Shown: piece by piece, positions 36,258 to 43,958 of the stretch
Numbering within the stretch: position 1 is the first letter of the stretch
How the letters are laid out: every line of letters starts with the position of its first letter
NCBI GenBank assembly: GCA_036824045.1
Contig: DAITAZ010000005.1
Span: 1 to 64,000, forward strand
Reading direction: 5' to 3'
Length of the DNA stretch: 64,000 nt
DNA from: DAITAZ01 sp036824045
GTDB lineage: Bacteria; Pseudomonadota; Gammaproteobacteria; Burkholderiales; Rhodocyclaceae
Translations under genes and position numbers: made by a program
The notes under the pieces: generated by a model
Database searches by the model: none
Told to the model about the DNA's origin: nothing
The model's input: the letters and a program-made list of their open reading frames with translations, nothing else

Positions 36258-37979
36258 TCAATGCTTGCCCTTGAGCCAGCCAAACAGGCGACCCAGCAGA
36301 CCGCGATCCTGCGGGCTCTTGCGATGGTGCTCGTATTTGCTCAGGTGAGAACCGTCGACCGTCACGAGATCGAGCGCCGAGGCGGCATTAAAAAAGGCAA
36401 AAACGTATTTCTGTTCGATGCGCAGCATCTGGGCGGTTTCCATCAGACTGGCGCCCCGCGTCGCCCACAGGGCGGCGATCTGCATCGCGTGGGGCGCGCG
36501 CAACAGCCGGGTGAAATTGGGCCAATGGCGCAAATACAGGGTCTTGTCGAGCTCGGTTCCTAACGGAATGCGGCCTCGGGCTGCTTCCATGCAGGTTTCC
36601 CACAGCACCGCATCAATCCGCTCCAGACGCCCCCCTTCGGAGAGGCTTTGCTTGAGTTGATTGAATTCGTTAACACTGACAACACGCGGCTTGATTCGAC
36701 GCGTCAGCGGCTGGGTCGCCAAACCGGACAAAACCTCCCGGTCAAAGCTGATGTAGATGCGGTTTTCAGCCGGCACAACCAACATCTTGTGACCGTCCAC
36801 TTCCACTTCGGTGGGGACGCGCCATTTGTGGGCAATCTGATTGGCTTCCCGCAAAAGGAAGAAGAGATATTGCTCCGGCTGGTAGAACAGCGCGGGATTT
36901 GCAGTCGCACTGATCACGGCAACGTCCGCTGCCTCACCACAATAGCGCGCCACATCAATGGCGTAATCCGAATCCAGCCGAGCGCCCACAGGTGCGGGTG
37001 CCGTGATCTCCTCTACCAGCGGCGCAGCAGCAGGGGGCGCCTCGGGCGCCGCCACCTCGGAGGCGCTTCCGGGTGCAGTCGGCGGCACACCCGTGGTCTT
37101 GGGCGCCCCCGAATCAGTTACGCCCCTCGCCGCGCCTTCCTCGACTGCGGTGGCAACAGGGGCAGACACCACCGAAGCCCCCTCAGCGGCCTTGGCCGCC
37201 TCCACAGGCGGCGCATCCCCGGACGACTCCTGCACTGGCTGGGCAACCACAGGCTGAGCGGTTGGGCGGCTGTCGGCCCGCCCGAGGAAGCGATTCAAGA
37301 ACCCCAGCGCCTTGGCCACAGCCCCCTTGGGAGCCTGGGAAACGCTCTCCGGCACCCGGATAACGGGCGCCACCGTGGACTCACGCCGCTCTTCCCGCAT
37401 TTCCGGCGCCACCGGAACAGACGCATCGGGCTGCGCCACCTGGGGGGGAAGTGGCGATGCGGATTTCGCAGCCGAAGATGGCTCGCTCCCCAGCTCCGGC
37501 GCAACTGCCACGATCGGAGCCAGCTCAACCGACTTCTCAACCGGGGGAGGAACTGTCACGGGCACGGTGATCGGAGCCACCACAGGAGGTGATGGAGCGG
37601 CGACCGGCGCCGGCACGGGAGCAGGAACAGGCGCTGCCGGACTCACCCCCCGCACCAAAATCTGGTTACCGGCCGCTAGCAACGAGGCTGGCGTAAAGGG
37701 CTTTTGCAACCAGAGGGTATCGGGCAACTCGTGGGGAGCCACCGAAAGCATGATCGCCGGACAACGGTACTTGGCGTGATGACGCTCCCAGTGCTGACGC
37801 GATTCAGGATTGTCCGCATCAAAAATCACCACCTCCGCCGCGTCTTCCGGCGCTTGGACAAACAGGCTGCGCCCGGTACTGAGGAAGAAGAACTCCAGCA
37901 CCGCCTGCGTTCTTTGATTAAGACTGAGAAGCGCAACCTTTAGGGATCGATGTCTCTGAGTGGCGGAAGGGCTATTCAT
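36258..37979 (-). CDS. Receiver-like protein with long Pro/Ala linker and unknown C-terminal domain
   Basis: 573 residues in three parts. Residues about 13-108 look like a degenerate response-regulator receiver: the acidic pair is replaced (KVALLSLNQR), an Asp remains at position 54 (VVIFDADN), and the Lys of the K-P-F motif is at 93. Residues about 113-345 are a low-complexity linker rich in Pro, Ala and Val. Residues about 346-573 are a folded domain I do not recognise, with an all-alpha end (LMETAQMLRIEQKYVFAFFNAASAL) resembling a winged-helix and a basic tail. The layout recalls RomR, the Myxococcus polarity regulator. ATG 37979 is preferred; no strong ribosome binding site is seen. Confidence 0.82.
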   Translation of the reverse strand: MNSPSATQRHRSLKVALLSLNQRTQAVLEFFFLSTGRSLFVQAPEDAAEVVIFDADNPESRQHWERHHAKYRCPAIMLSVAPHELPDTLWLQKPFTPASLLAAGNQILVRGVSPAAPVPAPVPAPVAAPSPPVVAPITVPVTVPPPVEKSVELAPIVAVAPELGSEPSSAAKSASPLPPQVAQPDASVPVAPEMREERRESTVAPVIRVPESVSQAPKGAVAKALGFLNRFLGRADSRPTAQPVVAQPVQESSGDAPPVEAAKAAEGASVVSAPVATAVEEGAARGVTDSGAPKTTGVPPTAPGSASEVAAPEAPPAAAPLVEEITAPAPVGARLDSDYAIDVARYCGEAADVAVISATANPALFYQPEQYLFFLLREANQIAHKWRVPTEVEVDGHKMLVVPAENRIYISFDREVLSGLATQPLTRRIKPRVVSVNEFNQLKQSLSEGGRLERIDAVLWETCMEAARGRIPLGTELDKTLYLRHWPNFTRLLRAPHAMQIAALWATRGASLMETAQMLRIEQKYVFAFFNAASALDLVTVDGSHLSKYEHHRKSPQDRGLLGRLFGWLKGKH

Positions 37980-38001
37980 GCGCTGGATCCCGACGTAGGC
38001 A

Positions 38002-38673
38002 CTAGAATCGCTGCCACGCAGCGGAAAGCTCCGCCCCGGCACGTCCCAGTTTGTCCCGCATCGTGTTGAAAGATTGTTCGTCCCGGGTTCGACGGTAGAT
38101 CTCCAGCAACTCGCATTCTGCGCGCTGGTTGCCCGGGTTGTTCAGTAATGCGTCTTCTAGCGTCGTACGCGCCTCGTCCACATGGCCCAAGTCGAGCAAC
38201 GCAATCGCCTGCTGGACCGGATCCCGCTCCATCTCGGCACTCTGTCGCTCCCGTACGATCATGTGGCTGGAACCCATCACCGCCTTGTCCAGCACGGAAC
38301 CTGCAGTGACAGGGAGGCAATCCAGGTAGTCGAGTCCGCGATCCAGGGAGTTCTTCAGGAAGTCGGCCTGATCGTCGGCCAAATGCGGCAACGCCAGATC
38401 AAGCATGTAGCCACGCAACCCCCGACCTTTATCGCCCAGAGCGAGGAAGAGGTCCACCAGCGCGCCGAACAGCAGTTCCGGATCGTCGCTATCCAGAACC
38501 AGATGAATACGCTGGACATGCTGTCGCAGCCCGAGCGATTCCCGCGCCACCTGGGCACTCAGGAAACGCCACGCCTCACGCGTATCCCAGTCCCCACCAA
38601 TGCGCAAGCCCTTGTGGGCCGCCAAAACAAACGTAGGGTCAGACGCCCCCACCATCGCATGTATTTCCCGCAT
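38002..38673 (-). CDS. Helical protein with FimV/TPR-like C-terminal region, unknown function
   Basis: 223 residues, soluble, strongly helical. The C-terminal part (about 150-205) has a tetratricopeptide-like rhythm, AIALLDLGHVDEARTTLEDALLNNPGNQRAECELLEIY, similar to the FimV C-terminal domain. The N-terminal 140 residues are unrecognised. It ends 22 bases before the receiver-like gene and is the first gene after a promoter-like site at 38896. The product may be an adaptor; that is inference from the repeat. Confidence 0.78.
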   Translation of the reverse strand: MREIHAMVGASDPTFVLAAHKGLRIGGDWDTREAWRFLSAQVARESLGLRQHVQRIHLVLDSDDPELLFGALVDLFLALGDKGRGLRGYMLDLALPHLADDQADFLKNSLDRGLDYLDCLPVTAGSVLDKAVMGSSHMIVRERQSAEMERDPVQQAIALLDLGHVDEARTTLEDALLNNPGNQRAECELLEIYRRTRDEQSFNTMRDKLGRAGAELSAAWQRF

Positions 38674-38888
38674 GTTTTGCTTCTATCGGCAATTCGAATG
38701 AGAGGGCAGATTACTTCGCAACAACCGCTGCGTCTGTTTGCTATTTCACTCAAGCGACCACTTCGGGAATGCCGGCTTCGCTGTGCAAACCTTCCCTGAC
38801 GGACAGACCTGCGGGTAAACCACTTAGCCGCACGCCACACCCACCGCTTTGCCAGCCATGCGTGAAACCGACACTTCTTTATTGAAAG
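38674..38888 (-). other. Long untranslated leader before the 223-residue protein
   Basis: About 215 bases between the bactofilin stop codon and the next ATG. Downstream of the TATAAT at 38896 this would form a long 5' UTR. It contains a possible 11-codon mini-frame (ATG GCT GGC AAA...) but no recognised riboswitch. Confidence 0.4.
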
Positions 38889-38895
38889 CCGTGAA

Positions 38896-38901
38896 ATTAT
38901 A
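38896..38901 (-). promoter_or_regulatory. Consensus -10 element overlapping the bactofilin stop codon
   Basis: A perfect TATAAT on the minus strand spans the last bases of the bactofilin gene. The -35 region (TCGAAT at 17 bases) is weak. It would allow the downstream genes to be expressed apart from bactofilin. Confidence 0.5.
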
Positions 38902-39292
38902 CGCTTGAAACTGAAGAATTCGACCGGCTGATCACATGCCCGTCCACCACCGCGCCGGATTGCATCTCCAGCGTGCCGGCGTGAACATCGCCGGTCACCC
39001 GGGCCTTGGGCCGCAGCTCCACAAAATCCTCCACATATACGGAGCCGTTGATCGTGCCATCCACCACCAAGTGAGTGACGCGGACGTCGCCATCCACCAC
39101 GCCGAATTCCCCGATTGCAAGCGTACCGGTCTCCTCGGCGGGCACCACCACATTGCCGCATATCCGGCCATCGACCCGTAGCCCGCCCGTAAAGGTTACC
39201 TCCCCTTCCACGTGACTCCCCGGGCCGATCAGACTGTCGATCCGGTGTAATACCTTGGGCAAAGGCTTTTCATCCGCCGCGTTTCCGAACAT
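38897..39292 (-). CDS. Bactofilin
   Basis: 131-residue bactofilin, a polymer-forming beta-helical cytoskeletal protein. The core has the usual short hydrophobic repeats: IDSLIGPGSHVEGEV, GGLRVDGRICGNVVV, GVVDGDVRVTHLVVDGTINGSV, and AKARVTGDVHAGTLEM-like rungs to about residue 118, with short unstructured ends. GGGAG lies eight bases before the ATG. Bactofilins position enzymes or polarity factors in several bacteria; this one is the first gene of the nine-gene minus-strand run. Confidence 0.95.
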   Translation of the reverse strand: MFGNAADEKPLPKVLHRIDSLIGPGSHVEGEVTFTGGLRVDGRICGNVVVPAEETGTLAIGEFGVVDGDVRVTHLVVDGTINGSVYVEDFVELRPKARVTGDVHAGTLEMQSGAVVDGHVISRSNSSVSSV

Positions 39293-39685
39293 CGTTTTCT
39301 CCCTGCGCCAGCGTCTTCTTCGGATGCTGTTACGCCCAACTCATACAACCACAATCGCGCGAACCACTGCGCACTCATCATCGCTTTTCGGCGCAAGGCA
39401 CTGAAACTTGAGCCGGACTTCCCTGAGCTCCCCGCATCGGGAGCCCCTTCCCTTTCATGAAGTGGATCGTGACCCGTATCACGGCGCCTGAAAGCTTGTT
39501 GTTTCGCCTATCGACAGGAGACAGCACAATTCAAGGGAGGGGATCACTGGTGCTGCAGGTTGGCAAGCCAGCCAATCTACCAGCCTCGTACAGTTTTAGT
39601 CGTCGCCCAACCCAAAGGTGGCCATCAAGGCGGAACCAACCTGGTTACCGCCGGCCAAGCCACCCGCCAGCAAGCGTCCCGCATG

Positions 39686-39764
39686 GCGAACCGGACATGG
39701 CGCAACACCATGTCAGCAGCGGTTCGCAACTCCCTCCGCCGGCGGCCTCGTGCCGCCGTTTTTT
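39686..39764 (+). ncRNA. Candidate small RNA 3' module
   Basis: Outer stem GCGAACCG (39686-39693) with CGGTTCGC (39720-39727) encloses an inner hairpin GACATGG-CGCAACA-CCATGTC (39694-39714). Twelve bases later comes a terminator with six T. No protein gene precedes it on the plus strand, so the most direct reading is a small RNA whose 5' end lies somewhere in 39400-39680. No promoter was identified with confidence. Confidence 0.4.
39740..39764 (+). terminator. Orphan plus-strand terminator
   Basis: CGGCGGC (39740-39746), loop CTCGT, GCCGCCG (39752-39758), then TTTTTT (39759-39764). The T run exists only for the plus strand, although the genes on both sides are on the minus strand. Confidence 0.8.
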
Positions 39765-39813
39765 CTTTGAATTCTGTAAGTTGTGACAATCCTGCCACAG
39801 ACTTCAGTAGCTC

Positions 39814-40617
39814 TCACTCACTTTTTCGCGGCCGGAAATACTTGGTATTGCGGTAGTACGACACCTCCTCCGCCTCCGCGATGACACCCGGTATCCCGAG
39901 AAGCGGGAGATTTCCCAGGTCGCGGGGAGAGGCAGGCGCCCCGCATTCGCCCACCAGCCGGGCAACCACTCCATCCACATACGCCACAAGGGTGTTCGCC
40001 GACGAACGAGCCAACACCCGGTCGGGCACGGTCAACACGAGGGTCTTGGCGCACAGCCCCTCATAAGGGCGCAATAATTTCTCGAACACAGCGTGCCCAA
40101 AGACCAGAAATCGCATCCGCTCCTGAACTTCCGCCCTGTGCCCCCAGAACAATTCCTCCCAGCGGTGGGCGCGCAACAACTCCGCCAAATGCGCCGCGGT
40201 AGTGCAAACGATCACGCCGCTTTCATCCAGCTGGGTCAGCCCATCCCGCGCCGCCCCCCGTTGCGTGGCCCCCTTGAGGCGCGCAGCCGTCAGGGCTTGA
40301 TGATGGCGGGCGTTGATTGCCGCCTTGGTGGCGGGAAACGCCAACCAGACCAGTGCATTGAAAAAGTCATGCCAGTTATCCGGCCTCGTGGGCACCACAC
40401 CGTCGAGAAAAATGCGCTCCTCGTAGGGCATGGCGTCCGCCTCAGCGGTGACGAAGCGGATGGGAAGGCCGCTCCCGCAGGGAGTGCCGGTGGGCGGCAG
40501 CAAACCGTTCAGTACCTGGACGGGCGGCGGACGACTGCCCGCGAGCCCCTCCAGCCACGGGGCGATCGGCTCGAACAATGGTCGGCGGGCAAGCTCGGCA
40601 AGGGGAACGGACGGCAT
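39814..40617 (-). CDS. DUF3025 family protein
   Basis: 267 residues of the DUF3025 family, recognisable by AMPYEERIFLDGVVPTRPDN followed by WHDFFNALVWLAFPATKAAIN (about residues 63-105) and the later WGHRAEVQERMRFLVFGHA. Function unknown; no membrane segment or signal peptide. It commonly neighbours pyrC in betaproteobacteria and does so here, two genes downstream on the same strand. Confidence 0.85.
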   Translation of the reverse strand: MPSVPLAELARRPLFEPIAPWLEGLAGSRPPPVQVLNGLLPPTGTPCGSGLPIRFVTAEADAMPYEERIFLDGVVPTRPDNWHDFFNALVWLAFPATKAAINARHHQALTAARLKGATQRGAARDGLTQLDESGVIVCTTAAHLAELLRAHRWEELFWGHRAEVQERMRFLVFGHAVFEKLLRPYEGLCAKTLVLTVPDRVLARSSANTLVAYVDGVVARLVGECGAPASPRDLGNLPLLGIPGVIAEAEEVSYYRNTKYFRPRKSE

Positions 40618-40682
40618 CGGAGTGCGCGGAAGAAGACCTGGGTTCTGCCATTACAGCCGGGGGCCAGCAAACGCCGAGGGGG

Positions 40683-41111
40683 TCAGCGGGCAGCCGGCTC
40701 CTCGACGCGGACGAACTTGAACTCGCCTTTGCTGCGCATGAAAGAGCCCACCAGGCCATCCGGTTCCTGAGTCGGGGCTTCCTGGCGTTCCAGTACACAT
40801 TTGTCGGTATCCACTGCGTACCAGTTCTCGCCCTGCCGCAGCAGGAACGAGCGCTCGCCGAGCATGAACACATCGAGTCTGGCCCGGCTCTTCGAGGCGG
40901 CTTTCAAGGGGTAAAGCCGTTGGCACTCAGGCATGCGCGCCACGACCGCACTCATCTCGTAGCGGCTGCTCCAGGGCCAGGTGCGCTCCCGAAACACCGA
41001 GATGGAATGATTGCGCCCCTCGATCATCATCGAGGCCGCATCCTGGTCACAGCCGGCAAGGGACATCAGGAGCCCCCCGCAGGCCGCAACGCGAAGGAGC
41101 GGCCGGAACAT
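40683..41111 (-). CDS. Putative lipoprotein
   Basis: 142 residues with a lipoprotein signal peptide: basic start MFRPLLR, hydrophobic stretch, and lipobox L-A-G-C with Cys21, followed by Asp23, the second residue after Gln (C-D-Q). The mature part has no recognised domain. I start at ATG 41111 for a compact signal peptide with GGGAG 11 bases upstream; an earlier ATG at 41132 lies 7 bases past the pyrC stop. Probably co-transcribed with pyrC. Confidence 0.75.
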   Translation of the reverse strand: MFRPLLRVAACGGLLMSLAGCDQDAASMMIEGRNHSISVFRERTWPWSSRYEMSAVVARMPECQRLYPLKAASKSRARLDVFMLGERSFLLRQGENWYAVDTDKCVLERQEAPTQEPDGLVGSFMRSKGEFKFVRVEEPAAR

Positions 41112-41138
41112 GGAGAACCCGACTCCCATCATCTGGCC

Positions 41139-42176
41139 CTACGCCTCGAGCTGCCAGGCAATGCTTTCGCCCGCCCGCAGGGGTACCAGGCTGTCGCCAG
41201 GCAGATAGTCCTGGTTCGCAGGCACCTGCCAGGAACGCTTGACCAGCGTGATGGTGTCGGTGTTTCGGGGCAATCCGTAGAACGCCGGCCCAAAGCGGGA
41301 GGCAAAGCCCTCCAGCTTGTCCAGGGCTCCCGCGGCCTCGAACGCCTCCGCGTACAACTCGATGCCCGCATGGGCCGTGTAACACCCCGCGCAACCACAG
41401 GCTGCTTCCTTGGTGCTGCGGGCATGGGGCGCCGAATCGGTCCCGAGGAAAAACTTGGGGCTGCCGGAGATGGCCGCAGCCACCAGCGCCTGGCGATGGG
41501 TCTCCCTCTTCAGCACCGGCAAACAGTAATGATGGGGCCGGATGCCGCCGGCGAATATGGCATTGCGGTTGAGCAACAGATGATGCGCGGTGATGGTGGC
41601 CCCCACCCGCGCCGGAGCGTCGGCCACAAAATCGGCGGCATCCTTGGTCGTAATGTGCTCGAACACCACACGCAAGCCCTCGTATCGCTCAATCAACGGC
41701 GCCATCACCTGGTCGATGAAGGTTTTCTCCCGGTCGAACACGTCCACCTCGCCGTCGGTCACCTCACCGTGGACCAAGAGCGGCATGCCCAAGGATTCCA
41801 TCCGCGCCAGCACCGCATCCACCTTGGCCACGTCCGTCACGCCGGAGTCCGAATTGGTGGTCGCACCCGCAGGATAAAGTTTCACCGCGTGTACCACTCC
41901 ACTCTCCCGAGCCCGGTCGATCTCGTCCGGCGCGGTATTGTCCGTGAGGTACAACGTCATCAGCGGCTCGAACTTGAGCCCGGCGGGCAACGCCGCCAGG
42001 ATGCGCGCCCGGTAGCCCAGCGCCTGCTCGGTGGTGGTGACCGGCGGCCGCAGGTTGGGCATGACGATGGCGCGGCCGAACCGGCGGGCAGTATCCGGCA
42101 GCACAGCCGCCAGCGCCGCATCGTCCCGCAGGTGCAGGTGCCAGTCATCTGGGCGGGTCAGGGTGATTCGGTCCAT
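41139..42176 (-). CDS. pyrC: Dihydroorotase, class II
   Basis: Zinc amidohydrolase closing carbamoyl-aspartate to dihydroorotate in pyrimidine synthesis. The metal site is visible as H-L-H in PDDWHLHLRD (near residue 14), the carboxylated Lys in HAVKLYPAGATTNSDSG, and downstream His in LVHGEV and FEHITT. 345 residues, the E. coli type. A TAGAAT -10 lies about 45 bases upstream. Confidence 0.97.
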   Translation of the reverse strand: MDRITLTRPDDWHLHLRDDAALAAVLPDTARRFGRAIVMPNLRPPVTTTEQALGYRARILAALPAGLKFEPLMTLYLTDNTAPDEIDRARESGVVHAVKLYPAGATTNSDSGVTDVAKVDAVLARMESLGMPLLVHGEVTDGEVDVFDREKTFIDQVMAPLIERYEGLRVVFEHITTKDAADFVADAPARVGATITAHHLLLNRNAIFAGGIRPHHYCLPVLKRETHRQALVAAAISGSPKFFLGTDSAPHARSTKEAACGCAGCYTAHAGIELYAEAFEAAGALDKLEGFASRFGPAFYGLPRNTDTITLVKRSWQVPANQDYLPGDSLVPLRAGESIAWQLEA

Positions 42177-42221
42177 GCGTCAAATTCTCCGGTCACGAAA
42201 GTAAAATTCTTGAGGGGCAGT

Positions 42222-42227
42222 ATTCTA
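42222..42227 (-). promoter_or_regulatory. Possible pyrC -10 element
   Basis: TAGAAT on the minus strand, about 45 bases before the pyrC ATG, with no clear -35. Confidence 0.35.
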
Positions 42228-42259
42228 CTCCGGCGCGGATTACCTCTCTGCCTGGCCGG

Positions 42260-43141
42260 TTATGGCTCGCTGCCACCTTGCTGCTTCAGTTGCAGGGCCC
42301 GCTCATAGAGCAGCTTGCGTGAAACCCCCGTGATCTCCGCCGCCAGTTGCACAGCCTGCCGCACCGACACGGCTTGCATGAGCGCACCCAATGCCCGCTC
42401 GGCCTCCGGAGTCAGGTGTGCGCCGCTTTCCGCCGCGCCGGACACCAGCACGACGAACTCGCCCTTGCGACGATGCTCGTCCCCAGCCAGCCATGCAGGG
42501 CCATCGCCCAAGGGCATACGGACGATGCTCTCGAACAGCTTGGTCAGTTCCCGCGCCAGCACCAGCTCCCGTTGCGGGCCCAACACCCCCAGCAGATCGG
42601 CGACGGTCTCCTCGATGCGGTGTGGCGCTTCGTAAAACACCAGCGTTGCCGGCAACGCCTTCAGCTTTTCCAGTTCCGTTCGCCGGGCGCCTGATTTGAC
42701 GGGCAGAAAGCCGACGAACAGAAAACGCGCGTCGAGCAGGCCCGCGGCAGACAAAGCGGTAATCACAGCGCTCGGACCAGGTACGGGCACCACGGGCAGC
42801 CCCGCATCCTGAACCACCCGCACCACCCGGGCGCCCGGGTCCGAAACTGCCGGCGTCCCGGCATCCGAAACCAGTGCCACCGAGGCCCCATCCCGCAGGC
42901 GATCCACCAACCGGGCCGCGGATTCCCGCTCATTGTGCTCATGCACGGCCATCAGTTTCTTGTGCAAGCCCAGATGGTCCAGCAGCCGGAGGGTGTGCCG
43001 GGTGTCCTCGGCAGCCACCAGGTCCACCCCGGCCAGCACAGCCCGGGCACGGGCCGAAAGATCGCCCAGGTTACCCAGCGGAGTGGCCACCACGTAGAGC
43101 GTACCGGGCAAGGCAGCGGCAGCAGAAGATGTATCGGTCAT
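42260..43141 (-). CDS. rsmI: 16S rRNA (cytidine(1402)-2'-O)-methyltransferase RsmI
   Basis: Adds the 2'-O-methyl group at C1402, complementing RsmH. Family motifs are VVATPLGNLGDLSARA, AEDTRHTLRLLDHLG, VSDAGTPAVSDPG, and FYEAPHRIEETVADL. 293 residues. It is divergent from yraN, with an 11-bp perfect inverted repeat in the 87-base space between them. Confidence 0.97.
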   Translation of the reverse strand: MTDTSSAAAALPGTLYVVATPLGNLGDLSARARAVLAGVDLVAAEDTRHTLRLLDHLGLHKKLMAVHEHNERESAARLVDRLRDGASVALVSDAGTPAVSDPGARVVRVVQDAGLPVVPVPGPSAVITALSAAGLLDARFLFVGFLPVKSGARRTELEKLKALPATLVFYEAPHRIEETVADLLGVLGPQRELVLARELTKLFESIVRMPLGDGPAWLAGDEHRRKGEFVVLVSGAAESGAHLTPEAERALGALMQAVSVRQAVQLAAEITGVSRKLLYERALQLKQQGGSEP

Positions 43142-43162
43142 GAGCAGGATTACCTCGCGGGA

Positions 43163-43189
43163 GGCGCATTGTCAGCCGGACAATGCGCC
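43163..43189. repeat. 11-bp perfect inverted repeat between rsmI and yraN
   Basis: GGCGCATTGTC (43163-43173) and GACAATGCGCC (43179-43189) with a five-base spacer, in a divergent promoter region. It could be an operator or a leader hairpin; there is no T run on either side. Confidence 0.6.
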
Positions 43190-43228
43190 GGCACAAGGGC
43201 ACCGGATGACGGCAGACAAGGAGCGGGC

Positions 43229-43573
43229 ATGAGCGGGAGCGGCCACGTGGCAGAACAACTGGCGGGGCAATACCTGACCCGCCAGGGTTTGGTGATCGTT
43301 GCGCGCAACTATCGCTGTCGCGGCGGCGAGGTGGACCTCATCTGCCGCGACGGCGCCACGCTGGTTTTCGTGGAGGTGAGACTGCGCAGCAGCGGCCGTT
43401 TCGGAGGCGCAGCTGCCAGCATCACCCCCCGCAAGCAGGCGCGGATCATCCTCGCCGCCCGCCACTATCTGACCGGCCGGGCCGAATGCCCCTGCCGCTT
43501 CGACGCCGTGCTGCTCGACGGCCCGGACCCGGCGCGCATCACCTGGCTGCGGGCGGCTTTCGATGCGGGCTGA
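43229..43573 (+). CDS. yraN: YraN family protein (UPF0102)
   Basis: 114 residues with the endonuclease-like fold of the UPF0102 family: GQYLTRQGLVIVARNYRCRG and the core GGEVDLICRDGATLVFVEVR, whose acidic residues match Holliday-junction-resolvase-type active sites. Its role is not settled. The start is ATG at 43229 with AAGGAG seven bases upstream. The last 11 bases overlap the HIRAN gene. Confidence 0.9.
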   Translation: MSGSGHVAEQLAGQYLTRQGLVIVARNYRCRGGEVDLICRDGATLVFVEVRLRSSGRFGGAAASITPRKQARIILAARHYLTGRAECPCRFDAVLLDGPDPARITWLRAAFDAG

Positions 43574-43955
43574 GGCCCTCCGCAAGCCCCTGCTGACGCT
43601 GGCCCTGTGCGTGGGCCTGGGCATGCCCGCCGTCGCCCGGGCCCAGACAATCCGGGTGCTGGTGCAGTCCTCGCCCCTGGCAGGCTTCCAGTACCATCAG
43701 GGCCCCGCCTTGTGGGATCAGCTCCGGGAAGGCGACGCGCTGGAACTGACGCCGGAACCGGGCAACCCCCACGACAGCCGGGCGGTACAGGTGCGCTGGC
43801 GGGGCCACATGCTGGGCTACCTGCCCCGGCTGGAAAACCGCTCGGCCGCAGCCGAATTCGCCCGCGGCGGCCGGCTGGTGGGGCGTATCGCCCGGCTGAC
43901 CCCCGCCCGCAATCCGTGGGCCCGACTCAGGGTGGACGTGTATCTGGAGCTGTGA
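43563..43955 (+). CDS. Exported HIRAN-domain protein
   Basis: 130 residues. Residues 1-27 form a signal peptide (PLLTLALCVGLGMPAVARA, cleavage probably before Q). The rest is a HIRAN domain: VLVQSSPLAGFQYHQG, LREGDALELTPEPGNPHDSRAV, and GHMLGYLPRLEN. HIRAN domains are best known in DNA-repair helicases, where they bind DNA ends, so an exported version is unusual. It overlaps yraN and ends 3 bases before the convergent reductase gene. Confidence 0.87.
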   Translation: MRAEALRKPLLTLALCVGLGMPAVARAQTIRVLVQSSPLAGFQYHQGPALWDQLREGDALELTPEPGNPHDSRAVQVRWRGHMLGYLPRLENRSAAAEFARGGRLVGRIARLTPARNPWARLRVDVYLEL

Positions 43956-43958
43956 ACA

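Larger units (their letters stand above)
39293..39813. other. 521-base spacer upstream of bactofilin
   Basis: No convincing protein gene. The left part must hold the bactofilin promoter, which I could not pin down. The right part (39686-39764) holds nested inverted repeats and a plus-strand terminator. A hairpin (GAGCTCCCCGCATCGGGAGC, about 39429-39448) is also present. Confidence 0.55.

Noticed and set aside
32155..39292. The cluster as a phosphonate transport operon because of the PhnD-fold gene
   Set aside because: No permease or ATPase gene is present and the PhnD-fold protein has no export signal.
39457..39786. 109-codon plus-strand frame in the spacer upstream of bactofilin
   Set aside because: Composition is non-protein-like, it runs through the terminator hairpin and T run, and no ribosome binding site is seen; a small RNA explains the terminator better.
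40578..42308. 576-codon plus-strand frame opposite pyrC
   Set aside because: Shadow of pyrC and the lipoprotein gene; His/Arg/Gly-rich, typical of antisense GC-rich frames.
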